Below are positions 32,892 through 42,532 of a stretch of DNA of 64,000 nucleotides, one piece after another. The position numbers and the translations under genes are program-made. Position 1 is the first letter of the stretch; each line of letters starts with the position of its first letter. Below the pieces are notes generated by a model that saw only the letters and a program-made list of their open reading frames with translations, searched no databases and was not told the origin of the DNA. The DNA is from Flavobacterium sp. (lineage in GTDB: Bacteria > Bacteroidota > Bacteroidia > Flavobacteriales > Flavobacteriaceae), in the NCBI RefSeq assembly GCF_027490375.1, contig NZ_JAIXYH010000076.1:1-64000 (forward strand). The letters run 5' to 3'.

Positions 32892-33800
32892 TCAGATCAA
32901 CTTTTCTAGATTTCGCTTTAAACCCGCATAACCGGGTCGTTCGAGCGGCGACTTGCGGAAAATTTCCGAAAATGTATCTTCAGTAAGTTCTAGCCACTCT
33001 TTTTTAGACATTTCCAAAATCTTTGCGTTGGGCAAAAACAGGGGTTCGTTGTGTGGTTTACTGAACTTATTCCAAGGGCAAACGTCTTGGCAAACATCGC
33101 AACCAAATGCCCAATTGTCTAGATTTACTTCGTCGGAAATGGGAAGATGCGACTTTAATTCAATTGTAAAATACGAAATACACTTACTGCCATCAACCAC
33201 GTAAGGTGCCACGATAGCTTGGGTAGGGCAGGCGTCGATGCAAGCTGTGCAAGTACCACAATGGTCGGTTACAGGCGTGTCTGGTGGCAATTCGAGATCT
33301 ACAATCAGTTCCGCGATAAAATAAAACGAGCCGACACTTTTGGTAATTAAATTACTGTTTTTGCCGATCCATCCTAAGCCCGATTTTGCCGCCCAGGCTT
33401 TGTCGAGCACCGGCGCCGAATCGACGAACGCGCGTCCGTTTATCTCACCGATTTCCGCGCGCATAAAACGCAAGAGCTCTTTAAGCTTGTCTTTTATCAC
33501 GAAATGATAATCGGTTCCGTAGGCGTATTTAGAGACCTTGAACGAGTCTGAAACCTGTGTTTTCTCGGGAAAATAATTGAGTAACAGTGAAATTACCGTT
33601 TTCGCGCCTGGAACAAGCAAACGCGGGTCGAGGCGCATATCGAAATGATTATTCATATACGACATTTCGCCTTGGTACTTATTTTTGAGCCACGATTCGA
33701 GGCGAGGTGCTTCGGTTTCCAGAAATTCGGCACGCGAAAAACCGCAGGACAAAAATCCAAGCTCTGCGGCTTTTGTTTTAATTAGTGCGCTGTAATCCAT
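32892..33800 (-). CDS. queG: Epoxyqueuosine reductase QueG
   Basis: A 302-residue cobalamin-dependent enzyme that reduces epoxyqueuosine to queuosine in tRNA. The N-terminal cobalamin-binding domain includes [19 protein letters not shown] and [21 protein letters not shown] follows. Two [4Fe-4S] motifs are [12 protein letters not shown] and [11 protein letters not shown], plus single Cys residues nearby. It is a short variant (about 300 versus 380 residues in E. coli) without the C-terminal HEAT repeats, as in other Bacteroidota. It lies 21 bases 3' of ruvB on the same strand. Confidence 0.94.
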   Translation of the reverse strand: MDYSALIKTKAAELGFLSCGFSRAEFLETEAPRLESWLKNKYQGEMSYMNNHFDMRLDPRLLVPGAKTVISLLLNYFPEKTQVSDSFKVSKYAYGTDYHFVIKDKLKELLRFMRAEIGEINGRAFVDSAPVLDKAWAAKSGLGWIGKNSNLITKSVGSFYFIAELIVDLELPPDTPVTDHCGTCTACIDACPTQAIVAPYVVDGSKCISYFTIELKSHLPISDEVNLDNWAFGCDVCQDVCPWNKFSKPHNEPLFLPNAKILEMSKKEWLELTEDTFSEIFRKSPLERPGYAGLKRNLEKLI

Positions 33801-33821
33801 GAAAACCGACTTTAAAACGAG

Positions 33822-34844
33822 TTAAAAAAGGCTGCCCTGCGCGTTTGGACGCGATTTTCCTAGATGCTGGAATGCTTTGTCGGTTACTTCTCGTCCGCGT
33901 GGTGTACGCATAATAAAACCTTCTTGAATAAGAAACGGCTCATATACTTCCTCGATAGTTTCGGCGCTTTCACTCACTGCTGTTGCCAGCGTAGACAGTC
34001 CGACAGGACCACCTTTGTACTTATCGATGATGGTCGATAGAATTTTATTGTCCATTTCGTCAAGACCGAACGCATCTACATGCAAAGCTTTTAATGCATA
34101 GCGTGCAATTTCGATATCGATGGTGCCGTTTCCTTTAATTTGTGCAAAATCGCGAACACGACGTAAAAGTGCGTTTGCAATACGTGGAGTTCCACGACTT
34201 CGGCCAGCGATTTCGATCGCAGCATCGGTTGTAATGGGCGTTTTAATAATGCCAGCACTTCGTTCGATGATCGTACTGAGCAACTCTTTATTGTAATACT
34301 GTAATCGACTTTGAATCCCGAAACGAGCACGCATAGGCGCAGTGAGTAATCCCGAACGTGTGGTGGCACCGACAAGCGTAAATGGGTTAAGATTGATTTG
34401 AACGGATCTGGCATTAGGACCCGATTCGATCATGATATCAATCTTGAAATCTTCCATGGCAGAATACAAATACTCTTCCACCACTGGACTTAAGCGATGG
34501 ATTTCGTCGATAAAAAGCACGTCGCGTTCTTCGAGGTTTGTTAGTAAACCTGCTAGATCACCGGGTTTATCAAGTACCGGACCTGAAGTGATTTTTATAC
34601 CCACACCAAGTTCGTTGGCTAGGATATTAGCCAAAGTCGTTTTCCCTAATCCAGGCGGACCGTGAAAGAGGGCATGATCGAGCGCTTCGCCTCGCAAATT
34701 TGCGGCTTTAACGAATACTTTCAGGTTTTCGAGCACTTGATCTTGACCCGCGAAATCATCGAAACTAAGCGGACGCAGTTTCTTCTCGAGGTCGAGTTCT
34801 TCGGGCGAGAAATGATTATCGGTTGGGTCTAAATTTTGATTCAT
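33822..34844 (-). CDS. ruvB: Holliday junction branch migration ATPase RuvB
   Basis: A 340-residue AAA+ ATPase. Visible are [14 protein letters not shown], Walker [10 protein letters not shown], Walker [10 protein letters not shown], sensor 1 LVGATTR, the arginine-finger region [13 protein letters not shown] and the C-terminal winged helix ([26 protein letters not shown]). It drives branch migration with RuvA; RuvC is encoded about 15 kb away in this window and ruvA is not seen here. It precedes queG by 21 bases and follows the small GNAT gene by 17, so these minus-strand genes may be cotranscribed. Confidence 0.98.
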   Translation of the reverse strand: MNQNLDPTDNHFSPEELDLEKKLRPLSFDDFAGQDQVLENLKVFVKAANLRGEALDHALFHGPPGLGKTTLANILANELGVGIKITSGPVLDKPGDLAGLLTNLEERDVLFIDEIHRLSPVVEEYLYSAMEDFKIDIMIESGPNARSVQINLNPFTLVGATTRSGLLTAPMRARFGIQSRLQYYNKELLSTIIERSAGIIKTPITTDAAIEIAGRSRGTPRIANALLRRVRDFAQIKGNGTIDIEIARYALKALHVDAFGLDEMDNKILSTIIDKYKGGPVGLSTLATAVSESAETIEEVYEPFLIQEGFIMRTPRGREVTDKAFQHLGKSRPNAQGSLF

Positions 34845-34861
34845 AAACTATTAGCAAACTA

Positions 34862-35146
34862 TTAGTGAAGTTTTGGTGCAATAATATCTTGAAAATCGTT
34901 TGTCTTTTTAAGGTAGGCAACTATAAACGGACAAAGAGGCACGATTTTGAATTCGAGCCGACGAATGAGCTCTAATGTTTCGACGACTAGTTTAGTACCT
35001 ACACCTCGGCCGGCAATCTGTCGGGGAACGCAGGTGTGTGTAAGCAGCAATACTGCGCCGGGCTTTTCGACATATTCGATGAAAGCCGTTTCACCATCGA
35101 TCGACGTTTCGAAACGCGAAGCTTCCTTATTTTGTATTACTTGCAT
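34862..35146 (-). CDS. Small GNAT-fold N-acetyltransferase (YjdJ type)
   Basis: A 94-residue protein of the mini-GNAT family (Acetyltransf_CG). The acetyl-CoA loop is GRGVGTKLV, preceded by LTHTCVPRQIAG (the family has LxHTxVPxxxxGxGxG), and the C-terminal part has KIVPLCPFIVAYLKK, the usual xxPxCxFxxxxxxK ending. Substrate unknown. Its start overlaps the end of the small Fe-S protein gene by 20 bases. This pair recurs in many Bacteroidota and suggests a joint role. Confidence 0.88.
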   Translation of the reverse strand: MQVIQNKEASRFETSIDGETAFIEYVEKPGAVLLLTHTCVPRQIAGRGVGTKLVVETLELIRRLEFKIVPLCPFIVAYLKKTNDFQDIIAPKLH

Positions 35147-35363
35147 TCTCGTCGGTATTCATGTAATAGGATAATGCTCCTGAAGGGCACCGTTTCACTT
35201 GGTTAACTATATCAGCTGTGCTTGCGTTTTCGGGTTGGATCCAAGGTTTATCCTTAGGCTTGAAAACAGCTGGAAGTTCTTTAGCGCAAAACGCCGCATG
35301 TATGCACAATTTCGGTTGCCATACTATAGTGACTTCACCGTTGGTATATTTCTTTTGTTCCAT
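35127..35363 (-). CDS. Small (4Fe-4S)-binding protein (Fer4_19 family)
   Basis: A 78-residue protein of the divergent 4Fe-4S mono-cluster family. Cysteines are in LCIHAAFC (CxHxxxC) and KRCPSGALSYY. The family places a third Cys and probably a His as ligands, so only three Cys are expected. Function is unknown; members are often next to a mini-GNAT gene, as here with a 20-base overlap. It lies upstream of ruvB in the minus-strand run, but the strong terminator after ctaD separates it from the respiratory operon. Confidence 0.87.
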   Translation of the reverse strand: MEQKKYTNGEVTIVWQPKLCIHAAFCAKELPAVFKPKDKPWIQPENASTADIVNQVKRCPSGALSYYMNTDENASNTK

Positions 35364-35390
35364 AGCTAAAATGAAATAAATATACAGAAA

Positions 35391-35416
35391 AAAGGCCTTT
35401 CAAATGAAAGGCCTTT
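35391..35416 (-). terminator. Terminator of the act-cta operon
   Basis: AAAGGCCTTTC (35391-35401) pairs perfectly with GAAAGGCCTTT (35406-35416) over a 4-base loop. Read on the minus strand it runs into further T residues and begins 3 bases after the ctaD stop. It closes the eight-gene respiratory operon. Confidence 0.9.
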
Positions 35417-35419
35417 GTA

Positions 35420-37225
35420 TTAGTGATTCAGAACTTGTTCACCTGGTTTCATCGGAACGTTCTGTGGTACGAAATCATCGTCGTGTCCAGGCTTACTGTA
35501 ATCGTAAGGCCATCTGTGTACTTCAGGAATTTCTCCTGGCCAGTTTCCGTGCATATGCTCCACTGGTGCTGTCCACTCGAGTGTGTTAGATCTCCATGGG
35601 TTTTGTTCTGTTTTCTTACCATAGAACATGGAATGGAAGAAGTTATACAAGAACACCAACTGGAAAGCGCCACCTACTAAAGCAAAAACCGTAATAAGTA
35701 CGTTTACGTTTTGTAGGTCATCAAATAATGGGAAGTTTGTGTTGGTATAGTAACGACGTGGTAAACCAGCCATACCAATAAAGTGCATCGGGAAGAAAAC
35801 TCCGTAAGCACAAACCGCAGTTACCCAGAAGTGAATGTAACCTAAGTTTTTATTCATCATACGCCCGTACATTCTTGGGAACCAGTGGTACACACCCGCG
35901 AATAAACCGTAAAGTGCTGAGATACCCATTACTAAGTGGAAGTGCGCCACAACGAAATACGTATCGTGAACGTTAATGTCGAGCGTGCTATCACCAAGGA
36001 TGATACCTGTTAAACCACCTGTAATAAATGTTGAAACCAATCCGATTGAGAACAACATCGCAGGGTTCAGCTGTAGATTTCCTTTCCACAAAGTAGTAAT
36101 GTAATTAAACGCTTTTACTGCCGAAGGAATCGCAATCAAAAGAGTTGTGAAGGTAAATACCGATCCTAAGAATGGGTTCATACCTGAAATAAACATGTGG
36201 TGCCCCCATACGATAGTTGAAAGGAACGCAATTGCTAAAATCGAAGCAATCATAGCACGGTAACCAAAAATTGGTTTACGTGAATTTGTTGCAATAATTT
36301 CAGAAGTGATACCTAAAGCTGGTAATAATACGATGTATACCTCAGGGTGTCCGAGGAACCAGAAAAGGTGCTCGAACAATACTGGTGAACCACCTTGGTA
36401 GTGCAGTACTTCTCCAGCAATATAAATATCTGATAAGAAGAAAGACGTTCCAAAACTTCTGTCCATAATCAACAATAAAGCAGCAGATAAAAGAACAGGG
36501 AACGAGATAATACCGATAACAGCTGTGATAAAGAAGGCCCATATGGTAAGCGGCAAGCGTGTCATCGACATACCTTTAGTTCTCAGGTTGATTACAGTTA
36601 CAACGTAGTTTAATGAACCCATCAAAGACGAGGCGATGAAAATTGCCATCGAAACTAACCATAACGTCATACCTGTTCCTGAACCCGGAATTGCTTGTGG
36701 TACTGCAGAAAGCGGTGGGTAAATTGTCCAACCGGCAGAAGCTGGCCCTGATTCAACAAATAAGCTCGACACCATGATTACACTTGATAAGAAGAATAAC
36801 CAGTATGAAATCATATTCATAAAACCGGACGCCATATCTCGTGCTCCACATTGCAGTGGAATAAGTAAGTTACTAAACGTACCACTTAAACCAGCGGTAA
36901 GAACAAAGAATACCATAATGGTACCGTGAATGGTAACTAAAGCCAGATAGATGTCATTTCGCATAACACCGTTTGGTGCGAAATCATCACCTAAAAAGAA
37001 ACTAAAAACTTTAAAAGATTGCTCAGGCCATGCTAACTGCATTCTGAACAATAAAGACATTCCAATACCTATTACACCCATAATGATACCAGTAATCAGG
37101 TACTGTTTGGCGATCATTTTGTGGTCAATACTAAAGATGTATTTTGTAATAAAAGTATCCTTGTGGTGGTGCTCATGGTCGTGAGCGTGATCCAATGCGT
37201 GGTCGTGTGCGTGCGCTGCTGACAT
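35420..37225 (-). CDS. ctaD: Cytochrome c oxidase subunit I
   Basis: A 601-residue haem-copper oxidase subunit I with twelve or more spans. Haem and Cu_B ligands are visible: HGTIMVFF (low-spin haem His), WFLGHPEVYIVLLP (His and the cross-linked Tyr), WGHHMFISG (two Cu_B His), and VHDTYFVVAHFHLVMG (high-spin haem ligands). The YIVLLP segment marks the A-type (aa3) family. The N-terminus is unusual: nine His in the first 21 residues (AHAHDHALDHAHDHEHHH), facing the cytoplasm before the first helix. It is the last gene of the operon with ACIII, which donates electrons to this oxidase. Confidence 0.97.
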   Translation of the reverse strand: MSAAHAHDHALDHAHDHEHHHKDTFITKYIFSIDHKMIAKQYLITGIIMGVIGIGMSLLFRMQLAWPEQSFKVFSFFLGDDFAPNGVMRNDIYLALVTIHGTIMVFFVLTAGLSGTFSNLLIPLQCGARDMASGFMNMISYWLFFLSSVIMVSSLFVESGPASAGWTIYPPLSAVPQAIPGSGTGMTLWLVSMAIFIASSLMGSLNYVVTVINLRTKGMSMTRLPLTIWAFFITAVIGIISFPVLLSAALLLIMDRSFGTSFFLSDIYIAGEVLHYQGGSPVLFEHLFWFLGHPEVYIVLLPALGITSEIIATNSRKPIFGYRAMIASILAIAFLSTIVWGHHMFISGMNPFLGSVFTFTTLLIAIPSAVKAFNYITTLWKGNLQLNPAMLFSIGLVSTFITGGLTGIILGDSTLDINVHDTYFVVAHFHLVMGISALYGLFAGVYHWFPRMYGRMMNKNLGYIHFWVTAVCAYGVFFPMHFIGMAGLPRRYYTNTNFPLFDDLQNVNVLITVFALVGGAFQLVFLYNFFHSMFYGKKTEQNPWRSNTLEWTAPVEHMHGNWPGEIPEVHRWPYDYSKPGHDDDFVPQNVPMKPGEQVLNH

Positions 37226-37242
37226 AATATTATACTTTTAAA

Positions 37243-38418
37243 TTATTTTCTTAAAACTTGAGCCATTGTTTTTGGAGCATCGGCTGGAGCCGCAGCTGGT
37301 TCTGTTGCAGGGGCAGCACCTTCAGCAGGAGCTTCCTCGGCAGCTTTTGCTTCTTTCACAGCTTGCGCTAAAGTAGGTTTAGCATCAAGCCATTGTTTGA
37401 AGTCGGCCGGCGTGTCTACAACAAGTTTAATTTGCATGTTATAATGCGAAGCACCACAAATCTTGTTACACAAAAGCAAGTAATCAAAGATGTAAGGATC
37501 AAGAGGCGCCTTACCTTCAGCCTTTAATTCATTACTTTTTTGGATTCGGATTTTATTGATGTTGGCAACTTTCTCAATCATTTTTGGATCATTGCGCATT
37601 TCGTCCGTAGTTAGCGTTGGAGTGAAGGCGAATTGCGTAACCATTCCTGGAACACAGTTCATCTGCGCTCTAAAGTGTGGCATATACGCTGAGTGCAATA
37701 CATCCTGACTTCTAAACTTGAACAAAATTTTCTTACCTTTTGGAACATGGAATTCGCCCGTTACCGTTTTATCATCTTGGGCATTAGGATCCGACATATC
37801 AACACCCATGCTATTTATACCTTCGATATAACGAACGTTTGCTTTTCCAAGCTCGTTATCATTTCCAGCATAACGAACTTCCCAACCAAATTGCTTTGCA
37901 TATACTTCAACAATCATAACGTCATCTTCTTCATCAACGAACATGATATTGTTCCAAGCGTAAAGTCCGTATAAAATAAGACCGGCCAAAACAATCGCAG
38001 GAATAACAGACCAAATGAATTCTAGGCGATCGTTATCTGCAAAATAAAGAGCTACATTGCCTTTTTTGCCTCTGTACTTAAAAGCAAAATAGTGAAGCAA
38101 CACTTGAGTCACTGCTTGAACGATAAAGATAACCACCCAAGTTATATTCATCAACTGGTCGATGTCTTTACCGTGCTCTGAAGCTGGGTTAGAAAGGACT
38201 AAGTGACCCCATTTCAATAAACCGTAAATTGTAAAGATATAGATGAACGCCAAGAAACCGAACATGAGGTAACCTTGGATATTGTTGTCTTTGTCATTTG
38301 CGATTTGAGAATCGTCGTAACCACCTTTCCTGGCCTGTGTTAACTGAAATATCTTTGTCAGTTGCCAAACAGCAATCCCCAACAAGGCTACGACAATAAT
38401 TACCAACAAACTTTGCAT
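37243..38418 (-). CDS. ctaC: Cytochrome c oxidase subunit II
   Basis: A 391-residue subunit with about three N-terminal spans (two are typical) and a cupredoxin domain. The Cu_A site reads CNKICGASHYNM (CxxxCxxxHxxxM-type) with an upstream His in DVLHSAYMPHFR. The region DDVMIVEVYAKQFGWEVRYAG is the usual WxW-like aromatic entry to the site. The C-terminus (345-391) is an Ala/Pro/Glu-rich tail of no known function. It receives electrons from ACIII (directly or by a cytochrome c domain) and passes them to CtaD, encoded 17 bases downstream. Confidence 0.95.
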   Translation of the reverse strand: MQSLLVIIVVALLGIAVWQLTKIFQLTQARKGGYDDSQIANDKDNNIQGYLMFGFLAFIYIFTIYGLLKWGHLVLSNPASEHGKDIDQLMNITWVVIFIVQAVTQVLLHYFAFKYRGKKGNVALYFADNDRLEFIWSVIPAIVLAGLILYGLYAWNNIMFVDEEDDVMIVEVYAKQFGWEVRYAGNDNELGKANVRYIEGINSMGVDMSDPNAQDDKTVTGEFHVPKGKKILFKFRSQDVLHSAYMPHFRAQMNCVPGMVTQFAFTPTLTTDEMRNDPKMIEKVANINKIRIQKSNELKAEGKAPLDPYIFDYLLLCNKICGASHYNMQIKLVVDTPADFKQWLDAKPTLAQAVKEAKAAEEAPAEGAAPATEPAAAPADAPKTMAQVLRK

Positions 38419-38436
38419 CTGTTTAAATCTTTAAAA

Positions 38437-40002
38437 TTAATAATGAAAATGCTTACTTTCTTCAATAAATGGATTGCGCTTCACGAGTAAATCTGCTTTT
38501 CCAAGCGCTGTAAATACAACCAAAAGGAACAGACCTACAAAGAACATGAGTGCGCCAATCTCAGGAATTCCGATGAACCACTGGTCTCCAACTGCCGATG
38601 GCATTATCATGTTAAAGAAGTCAACGTAGTGACCTAACAAGATTACGATACCTGCCATTACGATAACCCATTTGATGCGTTTGAAATCGGTATTGATTAG
38701 AATCAATAATGGGAAAAGGAAATTCATTACGAGCATTCCGAAGAATGGTAGGTTGTAATCTTCGATTCGTTGAACGAAGTAGGTAACTTCTTCTGGAATG
38801 TTTGCATACCAAATCAACATGAACTGCGAGAACCATAGGTACGTCCAAAATACGCTGATACCAAACATAAATTTCGCTAAATCATGAACGTGGCTGCTAT
38901 TCACGAATTTCAACTCACCAACTGATTGTAGGTAAAGTGTAACTAATGCAATTGTAGTAATTCCACTTACGAAGAAACTAGCGAACACATACCAGCCAAA
39001 AAGTGTACTGAACCAGTGGGGATCGAATGACATAATCCAATCCCAAGCCATAATAGACTCGCTCACGATAAAAAACACTAAGAACCCAGCCGAAAGTTTA
39101 AAATTCTTTTTGTAGAAACTGTCATCAGAAGCAGCATCTTGTGCTAAACAATTCTTTCTAGACAGATAGCGATAGAGATTCCATCCGATCAAGAAAATAG
39201 CCGCGCGAATCAACCAGAATGTCGGATTCAAATATCCTGACTTGGCTTGGATCAATTTGTCATTCTTTACAACTTCTTCATCCATCCATACAAATAAATG
39301 GTTGAAGTGCATAGCAGATAAAACCAATATAACAAAGAAAATAATAGAACCTACTGGTAAATATGCGGTGATTCCTTGCATAACGCGAAACAGCACTGGA
39401 GACCATCCTGCTTGCGCTACTTGTTGAATTGCGTAAAATACAAGGACACCTAATGAGATCAACATCACAAAAATACACGCAACATACAACGCTGCCCATG
39501 GCTTGTTTTTCAATTGGTGGAATTGATGCTCTAAATGTGCTTGGTGAGCTGCGTGATCTTCATGTGCGGCATGAATGTCTTTTTTTGCTGCATTTTCATG
39601 GGCTACTGGAGCAACCGGAGCTACTGCGGTATCTTTTGCTACAATGCTTTCAGAAGACTTCACGTCAGCTGCAGCAACTACTGCAGTATCGACAGATTTT
39701 TTAATAGTATCTTCTTTGTGTGCTACATTTTCGTGTGCAACACCTTCATGTTTAGCTTCCTCAGTATGAGCGGCATCTTTGTGAGCTACCTCTTTTGATG
39801 CTGCGTGAGCATCCCCATGACCTGCAGTATGTGCAGCACCGTGAGCTTCGCCATGACCGCCATGCTCGCTATTTTTTGCAATAATTTCTTGAGCTTGTTC
39901 AATAGTCTTTGGAGCTTGCATAAAGCCCACTGCAATACCTATTCCTCCGAGTATGATCAGGAGAATTGCTGTTATTCTAAGATTGCGTGATATAGTGTAC
40001 AT
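38437..40002 (-). CDS. actF: Alternative Complex III subunit ActF (quinol:cytochrome c oxidoreductase) with His-rich insertion
   Basis: A 521-residue membrane protein of the ACIII ActF family. One N-terminal span (residues 8-28) is followed by a long His/Ala/Glu-rich soluble segment (about 45-162) with 19 His, many in HxxAH or AHxxxAH patterns. Nine or ten further spans form the NrfD-like core. ActF with ActC makes the quinol-oxidising membrane part. Other ActF proteins have a much shorter linker here, as far as I recall, so the insertion is noteworthy. It sits between actE and ctaC in the minus-strand operon. Confidence 0.92.
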   Translation of the reverse strand: MYTISRNLRITAILLIILGGIGIAVGFMQAPKTIEQAQEIIAKNSEHGGHGEAHGAAHTAGHGDAHAASKEVAHKDAAHTEEAKHEGVAHENVAHKEDTIKKSVDTAVVAAADVKSSESIVAKDTAVAPVAPVAHENAAKKDIHAAHEDHAAHQAHLEHQFHQLKNKPWAALYVACIFVMLISLGVLVFYAIQQVAQAGWSPVLFRVMQGITAYLPVGSIIFFVILVLSAMHFNHLFVWMDEEVVKNDKLIQAKSGYLNPTFWLIRAAIFLIGWNLYRYLSRKNCLAQDAASDDSFYKKNFKLSAGFLVFFIVSESIMAWDWIMSFDPHWFSTLFGWYVFASFFVSGITTIALVTLYLQSVGELKFVNSSHVHDLAKFMFGISVFWTYLWFSQFMLIWYANIPEEVTYFVQRIEDYNLPFFGMLVMNFLFPLLILINTDFKRIKWVIVMAGIVILLGHYVDFFNMIMPSAVGDQWFIGIPEIGALMFFVGLFLLVVFTALGKADLLVKRNPFIEESKHFHY

Positions 40003-40028
40003 AATCCGTAGTTCAGTAAATTAAGATA

Positions 40029-40574
40029 TTACAGTTCGCTTTTTAATTTCATAACATAGGCAGCCACCATCCAACGCTCTTTAGCATCTAGTTGGTTCGC
40101 GTATGATCCCATTGAATTCAAACCAAACGTCTGAACATGGAAAACACTACCTACAGTGATAACTCTATCTTTATAGCTCGGAATACCCAAAAGCTTTTCT
40201 CTTTTTACAAGGTTTCCTTGTCCGTTTCCTTTTTCGCCGTGACAAATGGCACAATACACGTTGTAAAGTTCCTCAGCTTTTTTCATATCCACCTGCGTAG
40301 AATCTAGAGGTGAAGTCACAACTAATTTAGATGCATCGTAACCTGCAGTCGTATTTGGCAAATCGTAAATTTCTGCACCTCTTTTCAAGGTACCGTTTGG
40401 TGGAAGCTGCGCTTCTTGACCATTTTTAAAAGCACTAGACTCAGAATAAGTTTCGTAGCCAACAGACTCGTACATGTTAGGAAAGTACTGGTAGTTCGGA
40501 CTCTTCTTATCATGACAAGAGGTCAACAAAACAACCAAAGCAAAAATGGAACTAATCTTTAATATATGTTTCAT
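40029..40574 (-). CDS. actE: Alternative Complex III monohaem cytochrome c subunit ActE
   Basis: A 181-residue lipoprotein (lipobox LLTSC, Cys20). A single c-type haem motif CAICH lies near residue 110, with GEKGNGQGN after it and a distal Met ligand probably in GLNSMGSYANQL. The domain structure (cytochrome c class I) fits ActE, which carries electrons from ActA toward the oxidase. It is located between actD and actF; spacing is 7 bases from actD's stop and 26 to actF. Confidence 0.93.
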   Translation of the reverse strand: MKHILKISSIFALVVLLTSCHDKKSPNYQYFPNMYESVGYETYSESSAFKNGQEAQLPPNGTLKRGAEIYDLPNTTAGYDASKLVVTSPLDSTQVDMKKAEELYNVYCAICHGEKGNGQGNLVKREKLLGIPSYKDRVITVGSVFHVQTFGLNSMGSYANQLDAKERWMVAAYVMKLKSEL

Positions 40575-40581
40575 GGCTGAA

Positions 40582-41106
40582 TTAGTGCTTTTCTATAACT
40601 TTAACTTCGACAGCTCCAGTAGATTTAAAGAAACTCACGGCTTCTTCTTCTGAACCTTTTAGTTCAACTTCCATAAGGAAATGATCATCGGTAGTTCTAA
40701 CATCTGGATTTTCAGCTTCCTTAAAAGGCCACAATTTACTTCTCATGTAAAATGTTATTACCATTAAGTGCGCAGCGAAAAATACGGTCATCTCAAACAT
40801 AACAGGCACAAAAGCCGGCATATTTTCGATATAACTAAAACTTGGCTTGCCTCCTATGTCCTGTGGCCAATCAACAATCATGATATTTCTCATCATCCAA
40901 GTTGCGAAACTGATCCCACAAACACCGTAAAGGAAAGCGCAGATCGCTAACCGAGTTGGAGCCAATCCCATTGCTTTGTCTAGTCCGTGAACAGGGAAAG
41001 GTGTGTAAACTTCTTCTATATGATGATGCGCCGCACGGGTTGCTTTTACTGCATCCATTAAGACATCGTCGTCGTTATAAATGGCGTGAATAACTTTATT
41101 AGTCAT
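40582..41106 (-). CDS. actD: Alternative Complex III subunit ActD (DUF3341)
   Basis: A 174-residue protein with a soluble N-terminal part (VIHAIYNDDDVLMDAVKATR, followed by EEVYTPFPVHGLDKAMG, the DUF3341 signature), two membrane spans (about 55-80 and 95-120), and a C-terminal domain ending TGAVEVKVIEKH. ActD is a structural subunit with no cofactor. Its start overlaps the end of actC by 8 bases. Confidence 0.95.
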   Translation of the reverse strand: MTNKVIHAIYNDDDVLMDAVKATRAAHHHIEEVYTPFPVHGLDKAMGLAPTRLAICAFLYGVCGISFATWMMRNIMIVDWPQDIGGKPSFSYIENMPAFVPVMFEMTVFFAAHLMVITFYMRSKLWPFKEAENPDVRTTDDHFLMEVELKGSEEEAVSFFKSTGAVEVKVIEKH

Positions 41107-42502
41107 GGTGTACGTCTTTATTTGCTTCTCTTCTCTTTTTGTAATATTCTCCAGATGACTTCAAAATTGTCTTAACTTCTGCTTGAGCGATAACTGGGAA
41201 AGCACGAGCATACAATAAAAACAACACAAAGAAAAATCCAATTGTACCTATGAAGATTCCAATATCTACAAAAGTCGGAGAGAACATTGTCCAAGCTGAT
41301 GGTAAATAATCTCTGTGTAGCGAAGTAACGATAATTACGAAACGCTCGAACCACATACCGATGTTTACTACAATCGAAATAACGAATGAGAACATGATGC
41401 TCGTTCTTAATTTCTTAAACCACATGAACTGCGGTGAAAACACATTACAAGTCATCATCGACCAGTATGCCCACCAGTAAGGTCCAGTTGCACGATTTAA
41501 AAACGCATATTGCTCAAATTCTACACCTGAATACCAAGCAATAAATAACTCAGTGATGTAAGCAACACCTACAATCGAACCAGTAATCATGATGATAATG
41601 TTCATCAATTCGATATGCTGTATGGTAATGTATGCTTCAAGATTAGATACCTTTCTCATGATGATAAGAAGCGTATTAACCATCGCAAAACCTGAGAATA
41701 CTGCACCAGCAACGAAATACGGTGGGAAAATCGTAGTATGCCATCCTGGAATTACCGAGGTAGCAAAGTCAAATGATACGATTGTGTGTACGGAAAGTAC
41801 AAGTGGAGTAGCTAAACCTGCAAGTACCAAAGACACTTCTTCAAAACGTTGCCAGTCTTTAGCTCTACCTGACCAACCAAATGACAGTATTGAGTAGATT
41901 CTTTTATTGAATGGCGTTACAGCGCGGTCGCGAATCATAGCAAAGTCAGGAAGTAAACCTGTCCACCAGAAAACTAATGAAACGGAGAGATATGTTGAAA
42001 TCGCGAATACGTCCCAAAGAAGCGGCGAATTAAAGTTAACCCATAACGAACCAAATTGGTTTGGAATTGGAAGTACCCAGTATGCTAACCAAGGACGACC
42101 CATGTGAATGATTGGGAACAAACCAGCTTGAACAACTGAGAAGATAGTCATCGCTTCTGCAGATCGGTTGATTGCCATTCTCCATTTCTGACGGAATAAA
42201 AGAAGTACAGCCGAGATAAGTGTTCCTGCATGACCAATACCAACCCACCAAACGAAGTTGGTGATGTCCCAAGCCCAACCAATTGTTTTGTTCAATCCCC
42301 AGGTTCCAATACCTGTAGAAATGGTATAAGTTATACAACCAACTCCCCACAGAAAAGCAGTGAGTGCAATAAGAAAGACAGTCCACCATTGCTTGTTTGC
42401 TTTACCTTCAACAGGCGCAGCAACATCAACAGTCACGTCGTGATAAGATTTATCACCAATTACTAAAGGTTTTCTGATGGGTGCTTCGTAGTGAGACGAC
42501 AT
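41099..42502 (-). CDS. actC: Alternative Complex III subunit ActC (NrfD-like)
   Basis: A 467-residue membrane protein of the NrfD/PsrC family with about ten spans. Conserved segments are WWVGIGHAGTLISAVLLLFRQKWR, HMGRPWLAYW and GWHTTIFPPYFVAGA. ActC is the main quinol-binding subunit and, with ActF, is thought to contribute to proton translocation. It lies between actB (30-base gap) and actD (8-base overlap). Confidence 0.95.
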   Translation of the reverse strand: MSSHYEAPIRKPLVIGDKSYHDVTVDVAAPVEGKANKQWWTVFLIALTAFLWGVGCITYTISTGIGTWGLNKTIGWAWDITNFVWWVGIGHAGTLISAVLLLFRQKWRMAINRSAEAMTIFSVVQAGLFPIIHMGRPWLAYWVLPIPNQFGSLWVNFNSPLLWDVFAISTYLSVSLVFWWTGLLPDFAMIRDRAVTPFNKRIYSILSFGWSGRAKDWQRFEEVSLVLAGLATPLVLSVHTIVSFDFATSVIPGWHTTIFPPYFVAGAVFSGFAMVNTLLIIMRKVSNLEAYITIQHIELMNIIIMITGSIVGVAYITELFIAWYSGVEFEQYAFLNRATGPYWWAYWSMMTCNVFSPQFMWFKKLRTSIMFSFVISIVVNIGMWFERFVIIVTSLHRDYLPSAWTMFSPTFVDIGIFIGTIGFFFVLFLLYARAFPVIAQAEVKTILKSSGEYYKKRREANKDVHHD

Positions 42503-42532
42503 ATTTCCTTTATGATATTACTTAATAGTCAA

